Shown: one piece after another, positions 8,995-17,166 of the stretch
Layout of the letters: every line of letters starts with the position of its first letter
How positions within the stretch are numbered: position 1 is the stretch's first letter
Source of the DNA: an uncultured Acidimicrobiaceae bacterium
Lineage (GTDB): Bacteria > Actinomycetota > Acidimicrobiia > Acidimicrobiales > Ilumatobacteraceae
Direction: 5' to 3'
DNA: 57,632 nt
NCBI GenBank assembly: GCA_903919455.1
Contig: CAIXIJ010000139.1
Location: 1 to 57,632 of the forward strand
The notes under the pieces: model-generated
What the model was told of the DNA's origin: nothing
What the model saw: the letters and a program-made list of their open reading frames with translations, nothing else
Database searches by the model: none
Position numbers and translations under genes: made by a program

Positions 8995-10647
8995 GTGAAC
9001 ACGTTCGAAGCCCCGCCGCGCACCCTGCGCGTAGCGGACCTTCCCCCGCCGTTCACGCCGTCGCTGCCCGCTACGCCGAAGCGACCGTCGGTGGCAAGTG
9101 TGGCCAACGTCGCGACGCTGATGCCGCAGCTGGCACCGGTAGCACCGCGTGTGCCATCGCCGGCCCGACCAAGCGTCGCTGCATCTCCGTTCGCTCGCTC
9201 GGCTGCCGAGAGCACCACCGCTGTGCGCTCCGTGCAGCCGCGTCGCCGCATCGACACGAACGCCCTCAAGCGTCGCTTCGCCATGTTGCTGGTGACGCTC
9301 CTAGTGGCTGGTGGCGGCGCGTACGCCTACCAGCACTGGTTCGTTACCGGGCCACCACACCCCGATTCGTGGGACCCACGAGTGGTGCCGATCGTGCGAT
9401 TCGTGGAGCGCGAACGTGGCCTCACGTTCGACCACGCGATCTACGTCGACTTCCTCACCGACGCCGACTACCAAACCGCCGTGCGCGGCGACGCCTCATC
9501 CAGCACCGACACCACCGAGGCGCTGGCGGCGGCGAGCGACGCCAACGATCTGTTCAACGCCTTCGGCCTCGTGGGCACTACGAACGTCGCGAGAGCAGAG
9601 GCGGCCATTTCAGCTGCGGCCACGATTGGCTTCTACACACCTGCCACCGACCGCATCGCCATCCGCGGCAACCGACTCACGCCGGCGGTGCGAGTGGTGA
9701 TGGCACACGAGCTCACGCACGCACTGCAGGCTCAACACTTCGACCTCGAAGGGCTGGATGGAAGCGGCGTGGTGCGCTCGGTCGCCGAAGCCGATGCAAT
9801 GCGGATCGAGGACAGGTATCTCAACGGTCTGCTGCCCGAGGACCGCGCCGCTGCCATGGCCGACAACACCATCAGTGCGAAGGCACTGCGCGCGCTCGCA
9901 ACTGTGCCCTGGACGTTGACCGCGCTGCGCATGGCCCCCTACGAACTCGGGCCAGCGCTGGTCAACATGGTGTACGACCAGCGCGGCAACGACGGCGTGA
10001 ATCTGTTGTTCCACACCGTGCCTTCCGAAGCCCAGTTGCTCAGCCCATGGAAATGGTCACCCGGCATCGACGCCACACCGACGCAGGTAGACGCTCGAGC
10101 GCCCGAACGCACCATTGAGGCAGGGGCTAGTGCGCCGATGTCGAGGTTGCAGCTGCTGGTGATGTTCGACGCCTGGCTGCCATGGTCGATGGCGCGTGGT
10201 GCGTTGGACTCTCTGTCGGGTGCTGCATTCGTGCCATACCGCACGACTGCGGATGGGCCGTTGTGCGCAGCCGTTTCGGCGCAGTTCACCACCGATCCAC
10301 ACCGCTTCGCCGACGCCGTCACGTGGTGGGCCGGCGCCAGCGGTTCGACGGCACGCCCCACCGTGAGCGGCAACACGGTCTCGTTCGACGCCTGCCCTCG
10401 CGGCCGCACGGCGCCAACTCCGCCGAAGCCCACGGTCTCTACCACCACCGCACTTTTGGTGGAGAACGCCGCGATTCCGCACACAGTGCGCGACGCCGCG
10501 GCTGCAACGCCGTTCCTCTGCGCCGCACGCCAACTGGTGGACGACCCCAGCGGGGCCCGAGTTCTGTCCAACGCTCACCGTTCAGCAGCCGAGAAGGATG
10601 CCATCGACGCGTTCATGGCGAAGGCCCGTCGAGGTTGCGGCGGCTGA
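8995..10647 (+). CDS. Membrane-anchored HExxH putative metallopeptidase
   Basis: 550 residues, GTG start. A Pro/Ala/Ser-rich cytoplasmic-type N terminus (1-90) is followed by one helix (about 95-112, MLLVTLLVAGGGAYAYQHW) and a large outer domain. VVMAHELTHALQAQHFDLEG carries HELTH at residues 238-242, and SVAEADAMRIEDRY about 25 residues later offers a third zinc ligand, the gluzincin arrangement. The remainder is Ala/Asp/Thr-rich and unrecognised. Zinc peptidase activity is inferred only from the motif. The amidase start follows by 18 bp, so the two are probably one transcript. Confidence 0.65.
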   Translation: MNTFEAPPRTLRVADLPPPFTPSLPATPKRPSVASVANVATLMPQLAPVAPRVPSPARPSVAASPFARSAAESTTAVRSVQPRRRIDTNALKRRFAMLLVTLLVAGGGAYAYQHWFVTGPPHPDSWDPRVVPIVRFVERERGLTFDHAIYVDFLTDADYQTAVRGDASSSTDTTEALAAASDANDLFNAFGLVGTTNVARAEAAISAAATIGFYTPATDRIAIRGNRLTPAVRVVMAHELTHALQAQHFDLEGLDGSGVVRSVAEADAMRIEDRYLNGLLPEDRAAAMADNTISAKALRALATVPWTLTALRMAPYELGPALVNMVYDQRGNDGVNLLFHTVPSEAQLLSPWKWSPGIDATPTQVDARAPERTIEAGASAPMSRLQLLVMFDAWLPWSMARGALDSLSGAAFVPYRTTADGPLCAAVSAQFTTDPHRFADAVTWWAGASGSTARPTVSGNTVSFDACPRGRTAPTPPKPTVSTTTALLVENAAIPHTVRDAAAATPFLCAARQLVDDPSGARVLSNAHRSAAEKDAIDAFMAKARRGCGG

Positions 10648-10665
10648 ACCTGCGACAGTGGGGGT

Positions 10666-12120
10666 GTGGACCTCACCGAACTGGGAGCAGCAGCGCTATC
10701 GGAACGAATCCATGCGCGCGACGTGTCGTGCCGCGAGGTGATGGCTGCATTTCTCGACCGGATCGATCTGCGCAACCCCACGCTGAACGCCATCGTCAGT
10801 CGGCGAGACCGCGACACGCTGACTGCTGAGGCAGCCGTGTGCGACGAGGAGATCGTTCACGATCTCTCTCGCGGTTGGATGCATGGGTTGCCTCAGGCGA
10901 TCAAGGACCTGGCCGAGACCCGCGGCCTGCGCACCACCTCGGGCTCGCCGCTGTTCGCCGACTTCGTACCCGACTTCGACGCCCTCGTGGTGAGCCGAAT
11001 GAAGGGCGCCGGGTGCCTGGTGGTGGGCAAGACCAACGTGCCCGAATTCGGCCTCGGCTCGCACACCTTCAACCCGGTGTTCGGCGCAACTCGCAATCCC
11101 TACGACACCGGTCGCACTGCAGGCGGCAGTAGTGGCGGTGCAGCCGTGGCGCTAGCCACCCGAATGCTGCCCGTGGCCGACGGCAGCGACTACATGGGCT
11201 CGCTACGCAACCCCGCTGGGTGGAACCACATCTTCGGCTTCCGGCCCAGCCAAGGTCGGGTGCCCGGCGTTCCGGCTCGCGATCACTACTTCGCCCAACT
11301 CGGCACTGAGGGTCCCATGGGTCGAAGCGTGCTCGACGTGGCGATGCTGCTGGGCACGCAGGCAGGTTGGGACTGTCGCGACCCACTGAGCATCTCTGGC
11401 ACCCTGTCCGAGTTCGCCACCGTGGCCGATGCTCGCGCCACCCTCGACACCGATGTGGATGGTCTGCGCATCGGATGGTTGGGCGACCTCGACGGGCATC
11501 TTGCAATGGAACCCGGGATCCTCGACGTGTGCACCGACGGTCTTCGTCGTCTCGAGCGGCTCGGCTGTTCGGTAGAACCCGCAAGGTTCGCGATGTCACC
11601 CGATGAGGTGTGGCAGGCGTGGCTGGTGTGGCGGCACTTCCTGGTGTCCGCCGGTTTGGCACCGTTGGCCAAGAATCCTCAGCGACGCGAACTCTTGAAG
11701 CCCGAGGTGCTCTGGGAGATCGACCGAGGCCTTGCGCTCACCGGACCCGAGGTTGCCCAAGCAGGCGCCTCGCGCACCGCATTCCACACGGCGATGGTGG
11801 CACTGTTCTCACACTTCGATGTCCTCGCCATTCCCACGGCACAGGTGTGGCCCTTCCCCATCGAAGAGCGTTGGCCCACCCAGATCGGCGATCGGCAGAT
11901 GGACACGTACCACCGCTGGATGGAGGTCACCGCCTACGCCACCTTCGCCGGGTTGCCCGCCATCAGCGTGCCCGTGGGGTTCGACGAGCGTGGCCTGCCC
12001 ATGGGCATGCAGCTCATCGGCGCACCCCGAGCGGATGTGGACCTCCTGTGCGTCGCCCACGCCTACGAGCAAACGCTTCCCGAATGGGCTACGGGCACCC
12101 GCTCCATCGGCGCCGCCTGA
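10666..12120 (+). CDS. Amidase (amidase-signature family)
   Basis: 484 residues, GTG start. The Ser-cisSer-Lys triad can be placed: Lys80 in LPQAIKDL, cis-Ser155 in TAGGSSGGAA, and nucleophile Ser179 in GSDYMGSLRNPAG. The spacings (75 and 24) equal those of fatty acid amide hydrolase. Two positions before the nucleophile read Y-M instead of the usual T/I-G, so the substrate pocket may be unusual. It hydrolyses amides to acid plus ammonia; the substrate is unknown. GatA is unlikely since GatB and GatC are not nearby and the length fits stand-alone amidases. Confidence 0.88.
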   Translation: MDLTELGAAALSERIHARDVSCREVMAAFLDRIDLRNPTLNAIVSRRDRDTLTAEAAVCDEEIVHDLSRGWMHGLPQAIKDLAETRGLRTTSGSPLFADFVPDFDALVVSRMKGAGCLVVGKTNVPEFGLGSHTFNPVFGATRNPYDTGRTAGGSSGGAAVALATRMLPVADGSDYMGSLRNPAGWNHIFGFRPSQGRVPGVPARDHYFAQLGTEGPMGRSVLDVAMLLGTQAGWDCRDPLSISGTLSEFATVADARATLDTDVDGLRIGWLGDLDGHLAMEPGILDVCTDGLRRLERLGCSVEPARFAMSPDEVWQAWLVWRHFLVSAGLAPLAKNPQRRELLKPEVLWEIDRGLALTGPEVAQAGASRTAFHTAMVALFSHFDVLAIPTAQVWPFPIEERWPTQIGDRQMDTYHRWMEVTAYATFAGLPAISVPVGFDERGLPMGMQLIGAPRADVDLLCVAHAYEQTLPEWATGTRSIGAA

Positions 12121-12208
12121 CCGGCTGCAACGGACAGCAGAGGGCGCGTCGAACACCAATCCGTACGAATGGCAACGGGCGTGTTCTACACCTGCGAGGC
12201 TGTGCGGA

Positions 12209-13222
12209 GTGACCGAAGCACTCCATGAAGATCAGTGGCTCCTCGAAGTGGTCGAGGCGATGCCCGACGGCGTGGTCATCGTGAACGACCGTGGCGAGAT
12301 GCTGCTCGTGAACCGCGAGATGGAACGTCTGCTCGGCTTCCCCCGCGACGAGATGCTCGGCAAACCGGTGGAGATGTTGCTGACCGCCGACATCCGGCAC
12401 ATGCATCTGTCGCACCGAGAAGCCTTTCAGGCGAACCCGCGCCGTCGTTCGATGGGGGCGGGTCTCGACTTGGAAGCGCAACGCAAGGACGGGTCGGTGT
12501 TCCCCGTGGAGATCTCGCTGGCCCCTACGGAACTCGACGGCAGCAGAGTGGTGATCGCCACCATCCGCGATGTCACCGCGCACCGCCAGGCCGACGCCGA
12601 CTTGAATGCCGCACGCGAGCGCGTGCTGCTGGCCGAAGACCACGAGCGCATTGCCCGCGATCTGCACGACACCGTCATCCAGCGAATGTTCGCGTCAGGC
12701 CTATCGCTGCAGAGCATGCTGCCCACGGTGCCGGAAACGGCGAAAGTAAAGATCGAGCGCATCCTCGACGACCAAGACGACGCCATCCGCGAACTGCGCA
12801 CGGCCATCTTCGGACTTGCCAGCAAACGCAGCGCCGGTCGAACCGTGCGCGTGGTGGTGAACGACCTTGTCGATGAGTCGGCGCGCGTACTCGGCTTTCG
12901 CCCCACGCTGCACATGTCGGGCGTGCTCGACACCATCGACGAAGCCACCACCGCGGAAGTCGCTGCGGTCACCCGCGAGGCGCTGAGCAACGTGGCCCGT
13001 CATGCTCGTGCCCGCAAGGTGGAGGTGTCGTTGAAGAACGCCGACGGCGAGCTGAGCCTGGTGGTCAGCGACGATGGCGAAGGCATTCCCGCCAGCCACC
13101 GGCTGGGCAGCGGACTGCTGAACATGAACGACCGAGCAGAACGACTCGGGGGCGGCTGTGGCGTCACTTCCACAGCCGGTGCCGGCACCACCGTCCGCTG
13201 GCAGATTCCTGTCGCCGACTGA
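12209..13222 (+). CDS. PAS-domain histidine kinase (NarL/DosS type)
   Basis: 337 residues, cytoplasmic (no membrane helix). A PAS domain (about 8-115: VVEAMPDGVVIVNDRGEML, DVTAHRQ end) is followed by a HisKA_3 dimerisation helix EDHERIARDLHDTVIQRMF with phospho-acceptor His153, and a compact HATPase (EALSNVARHARA N-box, DDGEGI, GSGLLNMNDRAERLGG). The HisKA_3/ATPase half resembles mycobacterial DosS/DosT, but a single PAS replaces their haem GAF domains. The partner is almost certainly the DosR-like regulator converging on it 15 bp away. GTG start inferred from the domain boundary. Confidence 0.87.
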   Translation: MTEALHEDQWLLEVVEAMPDGVVIVNDRGEMLLVNREMERLLGFPRDEMLGKPVEMLLTADIRHMHLSHREAFQANPRRRSMGAGLDLEAQRKDGSVFPVEISLAPTELDGSRVVIATIRDVTAHRQADADLNAARERVLLAEDHERIARDLHDTVIQRMFASGLSLQSMLPTVPETAKVKIERILDDQDDAIRELRTAIFGLASKRSAGRTVRVVVNDLVDESARVLGFRPTLHMSGVLDTIDEATTAEVAAVTREALSNVARHARARKVEVSLKNADGELSLVVSDDGEGIPASHRLGSGLLNMNDRAERLGGGCGVTSTAGAGTTVRWQIPVAD

Positions 13223-13237
13223 TCGGCCCCGCCGGGT

Positions 13238-13903
13238 TCAGGACTGGGGAGTTCGGGTGGCTCCGGCCTTCACCGCGAACACGGCGGCTTCGGTGCGGCG
13301 GCTCATGCCCAGCTTCATCAGCATGTTCGACACGTAGTTCTTCACGGTCTTTTCAGCCAGGTGCAGTTCGGTGCCGATCTGGCGATTCGTGGCACCCTCA
13401 GCGATGAGGTCGAGGATCTTTCGTTCCTGCGGCGTGAGCTTCGCCAGGCGCTCGTCTTCCTCGGACGGATGACGCAAACGGTGCAGCACCTTGCTGGTGA
13501 CGGTCGGGTCGAGCAACGACTCGCCACGAGCCACGCGGCGGATGGCAGCCACGAGATCGTTGCCGCGAATCTGCTTCAGCACGTAGCCAGAGGCGCCGGC
13601 CATGATGGCTTCGAATAATGCGTCGTCGTCGCTGAACGACGTGAGCATGAGGCAGGCCAGGCCGGGCAGTTGGCTGCGAACCTCACGACACACTTCCACG
13701 CCGCTGCCGTCGGGTAGCCGAACATCCAGCACCGCCACATCGGGCCGCACAGCGGGAATGCGTTGGATGGCCTCGGCCGCCGTGGAGGCTTCGCCCACCA
13801 CAGTGAGGTCGGACTCGGCTTCGATGAGTTCGCGTACGCCGCGACGCACGATCTCATGGTCGTCGAGCAGAAAGACGCTGATGGGCTTCGATAACTCATC
13901 CAT
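13238..13903 (-). CDS. LuxR-type response regulator, DosR/DevR-like
   Basis: 221 residues. The receiver domain has acidic pair Asp14-Asp15 and phospho-acceptor Asp60 in VAVLDVRLPDGSG, with conserved T/S in LMLTSFSDD and K in YVLKQIRG. The C-terminal HTH reads LTPQERKILDLIAEGATNRQ, then EKTVKNYVSNMLMKLGMSRR. Wording such as RRGVRELIEAE and AGASGYVLK is close to DosR/DevR of mycobacteria, which controls hypoxia/dormancy genes. It lies tail to tail with the PAS kinase. A candidate half-conserved DosR-type site sits upstream at 13941-13954. Confidence 0.88.
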   Translation of the reverse strand: MDELSKPISVFLLDDHEIVRRGVRELIEAESDLTVVGEASTAAEAIQRIPAVRPDVAVLDVRLPDGSGVEVCREVRSQLPGLACLMLTSFSDDDALFEAIMAGASGYVLKQIRGNDLVAAIRRVARGESLLDPTVTSKVLHRLRHPSEEDERLAKLTPQERKILDLIAEGATNRQIGTELHLAEKTVKNYVSNMLMKLGMSRRTEAAVFAVKAGATRTPQS

Positions 13904-13940
13904 GGGGACCTAGACAATCAGAGGAAAGGGGTACCCAGCA

Positions 13941-13954
13941 GGGACCTTCGTCAC
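13941..13954. promoter_or_regulatory. Candidate DosR-like operator (partial)
   Basis: GGGACCTTCGTCAC resembles the core of the DosR consensus (GGGACTWWAGTCCC), with the left half intact and the right half degenerate. It lies between the response-regulator start and the aminopeptidase start, so autoregulation is conceivable. Weak evidence. Confidence 0.25.
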
Positions 13955-13988
13955 ATTCTCACAAAGTCACAATCCCCGCACGCACAAA

Positions 13989-13994
13989 TAGAAT
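13989..13994 (+). promoter_or_regulatory. -10-like TAGAAT for the aminopeptidase
   Basis: TAGAAT overlaps the upstream ATG (13993) and ends 7 nt before an in-frame GTG at 14002, the distance seen at other leaderless starts in this window. This argues for GTG 14002 as the true start. Confidence 0.45.
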
Positions 13995-14001
13995 GCTCGA
14001 C

Positions 14002-14982
14002 GTGCTGCAGACCGAACCCCCCGAGGTGCTTCCCCAGGCCAACGACGCCTGCTGGTGCGGCAGTGGCCGCAAGTACAAGCGCTGCCACAAGCCGCTCGAG
14101 GGTCGGGTGCTGCAAGGTGTGATCACCCCCATGCGATCGGTGCCGGCGCACATTCAACTGCCGCCGTATGCCCTCACCGGTTCGGCGCCGCGTTGGGCCG
14201 AGCCGCGGGTGAAGACACCCGAGATCATCGAGCACATGCGCCACGCCGGCGCCATGGCTGCCGAGGTGCTGCGCCTCGCCGGCGAACTCGTTCGCCCGGG
14301 CATCACCACCGACGAGATCGATGTATTCGTGCACGATGCCACCGTCGAGCGCGGCGCCTATCCGAGCCCGCTGAACTACCACGGCTACCCGAAGAGCGTC
14401 TGCACCAGCGTGAACGAGATCATCTGCCACGGCATCCCCGACAGCCGGGCGTTGCTCGAGGGCGACATCGTGAATCTCGACGTCACGTGCTACGTGAACG
14501 GCGTCCACGGCGACACCAACGCCACCTTCTTCGTCGGCGAGGTCGAACCCGACAGCCGCATGCTGGTGAAGGTCACCGAGGAGTGCCTGTGGCACGGCAT
14601 CGAGGCCGTGAAGCCCGGGCGTCCGTTGTCCGACATCGGCCGCGCCATCGAGAACCACGCCAAGAAGCACAAGCTCGGAGTAGTGCGGGCGTTCATCGGT
14701 CATGGCATCGGCGAGCAGTTCCATACCGACGTCCAGGTGCTGCACTACTACGACGAGCGGGCCAGCATGATCATGCGACCCGGCATGACCTTCACCATCG
14801 AACCGATGATCACGCTCGGTACGTGGCAGCACAAGATGGTGTTCGACGACGACTGGACCGCTGCCACCGCCGACGGCAAACGCACGGCGCAATACGAACA
14901 CACGCTGCTCGTCACCGACGATGGCGTGGATGTGCTCACCGCACCCGGCTCAGTCAGCCCCAGCGCCCCCTGGCGCCGCTGA
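14002..14982 (+). CDS. map: Methionine aminopeptidase with N-terminal SEC-C zinc motif
   Basis: 326 residues from the GTG at 14002 (329 if the ATG at 13993 is used). It removes initiator Met from nascent proteins. The N terminus has a SEC-C motif NDACWCGSGRKYKRCHKP (Cys17, Cys19, Cys28, His29), the type found on SecA tails and ribosome-linked proteins. The pita-bread catalytic domain shows the five metal ligands in LDVTCYVNGVHGDTN (two Asp), FIGHGIGEQFH (His), FTIEPM (Glu) and QYEHTLLV (Glu). This is the type I enzyme with a zinc-finger extension. The enoyl-CoA hydratase converges on it with a 5 bp gap. Confidence 0.92.
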   Translation: MLQTEPPEVLPQANDACWCGSGRKYKRCHKPLEGRVLQGVITPMRSVPAHIQLPPYALTGSAPRWAEPRVKTPEIIEHMRHAGAMAAEVLRLAGELVRPGITTDEIDVFVHDATVERGAYPSPLNYHGYPKSVCTSVNEIICHGIPDSRALLEGDIVNLDVTCYVNGVHGDTNATFFVGEVEPDSRMLVKVTEECLWHGIEAVKPGRPLSDIGRAIENHAKKHKLGVVRAFIGHGIGEQFHTDVQVLHYYDERASMIMRPGMTFTIEPMITLGTWQHKMVFDDDWTAATADGKRTAQYEHTLLVTDDGVDVLTAPGSVSPSAPWRR

Positions 14983-14987
14983 CCCGG

Positions 14988-15782
14988 TCAGTGACCGGTG
15001 AAGTGGGCGGGGCGCCGCTCGAGGAACGACGCCACGCCCTCGCGATGGTCGTCGCTGGCGAAGCACGCCGCCATTGCCGCAGTGTGCCGTTCCATGTGCT
15101 CGCCCACCGGGGCGGTCAGCCCCTGCTGCACGAGTGACTTGATGAGACCCAGGCTGTGGGGCGAGCCCGCTGCGATGGTGGCGGCCAACTCCATGGCACG
15201 CGGCAACAACTCGTCGCTGGGCACCACGTCGATCACGTAGCCCAACCGCTGCGCTTCGGCGGCGTCGATCATTGCCCCGGTGTAGAGCAGGCGCAGTGCG
15301 GGCTGCAGGCCCACGATGCGCGGCAGCAACCACGTACCGGCACCCGTGTCGGGCACCAGACCGCGGTGCACGAAGTTCCATGCGAATCGAGCATTGGGCG
15401 ACGCCAGTCGAAGGTCGCACTGCGATGTGAACTCGGCGCCCATGCCCACGGCCGGGCCGTCGATGGCACACACCGTTGGCTTACGGGCCTGGGCGATGGG
15501 CCACCACTTGTGTCGCTCTTCGGCGGTGCCGCGCAGACCGCGCTGCTCGCCCGGAATGGTGGCCAGATCGGCGAGGTCGGTGCCAGCGCAGAACGCACCC
15601 GGTACACCGGTGATCACCAAAGCCACGGTGGAGGGGTCGGCGTCGGCGCGGCCCACCGTCTCGATGAACTCCCCGAGCATGGCGTACGTCATGGCGTTGC
15701 GCTTCTCGGGCCGGTCGATGGTGATCACCCCCACCTTGCCTTCCACGTGGTGACGGATGAACGACGACGCCTGCTCGGACAT
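14988..15782 (-). CDS. Enoyl-CoA hydratase/isomerase family protein
   Basis: 264 residues of crotonase fold. ITIDRPEKRNAMTYAML and the oxyanion-hole loops GAFCAGTDLADL and AIDGPAVGMGAEFTSQCDLRLAS are clear. The acidic residue region LVPDTGAGTWLLPRIVG has D rather than E at the first hydratase glutamate and G-A-G after it, so it could be an isomerase, lyase or a hydratase with altered chemistry. The start at 15782 (MSEQASSF) is supported by TACCGT 6 nt upstream; it diverges from the MATE gene. Confidence 0.85.
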   Translation of the reverse strand: MSEQASSFIRHHVEGKVGVITIDRPEKRNAMTYAMLGEFIETVGRADADPSTVALVITGVPGAFCAGTDLADLATIPGEQRGLRGTAEERHKWWPIAQARKPTVCAIDGPAVGMGAEFTSQCDLRLASPNARFAWNFVHRGLVPDTGAGTWLLPRIVGLQPALRLLYTGAMIDAAEAQRLGYVIDVVPSDELLPRAMELAATIAAGSPHSLGLIKSLVQQGLTAPVGEHMERHTAAMAACFASDDHREGVASFLERRPAHFTGH

Positions 15783-15788
15783 GCCGGC

Positions 15789-15794
15789 ACGGTA
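15789..15794 (-). promoter_or_regulatory. -10-like TACCGT of a predicted leaderless enoyl-CoA hydratase gene
   Basis: Minus-strand TACCGT ends 6 nt before the ATG at 15782; no ribosome site is visible. Confidence 0.45.
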
Positions 15795-15840
15795 GCGAAT
15801 ACACACGTGCACCATCGGGCTGGCGTGCGAGCATGGCGTA

Positions 15841-17160
15841 ATGCCGCTCCTGCGCGACGACCTCGAACGAAAGATCGTGCGACTCGCCATCCCCGCGCTG
15901 GGAACGCTGGCCGTGGAACCCGTCTACGTACTGGTCGATACCGCCATCGTCGGCCGACTGGGCACGCCGCAACTGGCAGGCATGGCCATCGCCAGCATCA
16001 TCCTGCTGAACGTGGTGAGCGTGCTGTCGGTGCTGGAGTACGTCACCCCCGACATCGCCTTCGCCATCGGTGCCGGACGGCCCGACGACGCGAAACGCAC
16101 TGCCGCGCATGGCCTGTGGCTCTCGATGCTCATCGGCGTACCCGCCGCTGCGCTGCTGGCGTTGGTGGCGCGGCCGCTGTGCTGGCTGATCGGTGGTCGA
16201 GGCGAAGTGTTGGAGCACGCCACCACCTACCTCAGCATCTCGGCCATCGGGGTTCCGTTCGTACTGATCGCCTTTCTCGGTCACGGCGTGCTGCGTGGCT
16301 ACAACGACCTGCGCACACCGCTGAAGATCGTGGTGGTGGCCAACATCGCGAACCTGGTGCTGGAGATCGTGGCCGTGTACGGCCTGCACCTCGGCGTGGC
16401 GGGTTCGGCAGGCAGCACCGTGCTCGTGCAGGCAGTGGCTGCAGTCGTCTTCCTGGTAGCCATGCGCCAGCACCTCACCTCGGTACGACCAGCATGGCTG
16501 CACTACCGGCCACTGCTCACCAACGGCGCCCACATGGCCGTGAGGTCGGTGGCGATGTACACGGTGTGGAACGTGTCCACGATCATCGCTGCGCACCTCG
16601 ATGCACCCACGCTGGCAGCGAACCAGGTGGTCACCCAGATCTTCATGTTCCTGGCACTGATGCTCGACGCGCTCGCCGTGCCTCTGCATTCGCTGGTGGC
16701 GGGCGAGCTCGGCCAGGGCAACCCCGATGGCGCAGAACGCATCGGGCGCATCAGTGTGCGCCTTTCGCTGTTGGCCGCCGGTGTGCTGGCGGCAATCTTG
16801 CTCGCCCTCACCCCTGTGATCCCGTTGGTGTTCACCACCGATCCCGCAGTTCGTTCGCGGCTCATCGGCGCGCTGTTGGTGTTGGCGGTCATGCAGTTCC
16901 CCGGTGCAATCGCGTTCGCGCTCGACGGCGCGCTCATCGGCGCGCACGACATGGCGTGGCTGGCCCGGCAGGCCATCCGCAACCTGGTGTCGTTCGCGCC
17001 ACTCGCCATCGCCACCTTGGTGTGGCCGCGCCTCGGCCTGGCCGGCATCTGGGGTGCTCAGATGTGCTGGATGACGATGCGCGCCATGGTGAACTGGCGG
17101 CGGTGGTTGCACCTGGCGGCGCAACGCTTCGGGTTGGCGCACACTGCGGCGATTGCCTGA
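15841..17160 (+). CDS. MATE-family efflux transporter (DinF-like)
   Basis: 439 residues with about twelve hydrophobic helices. The opening IVRLAIPALGTLAVEPVYVLVDTAIVGRLGTPQLAGMAIA is diagnostic of the DinF branch of MATE antiporters, which export cationic compounds using Na+ or H+ gradients. The internal duplication typical of MATE proteins shows in a second similar helix set from about residue 220 (AVRSVAMYTVWN, LAANQVVTQIFMFLALMLDALA). The substrate is unknown. It diverges from an enoyl-CoA hydratase and converges on the methylase 6 bp away. Confidence 0.92.
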   Translation: MPLLRDDLERKIVRLAIPALGTLAVEPVYVLVDTAIVGRLGTPQLAGMAIASIILLNVVSVLSVLEYVTPDIAFAIGAGRPDDAKRTAAHGLWLSMLIGVPAAALLALVARPLCWLIGGRGEVLEHATTYLSISAIGVPFVLIAFLGHGVLRGYNDLRTPLKIVVVANIANLVLEIVAVYGLHLGVAGSAGSTVLVQAVAAVVFLVAMRQHLTSVRPAWLHYRPLLTNGAHMAVRSVAMYTVWNVSTIIAAHLDAPTLAANQVVTQIFMFLALMLDALAVPLHSLVAGELGQGNPDGAERIGRISVRLSLLAAGVLAAILLALTPVIPLVFTTDPAVRSRLIGALLVLAVMQFPGAIAFALDGALIGAHDMAWLARQAIRNLVSFAPLAIATLVWPRLGLAGIWGAQMCWMTMRAMVNWRRWLHLAAQRFGLAHTAAIA

Positions 17161-17166
17161 CGACGC

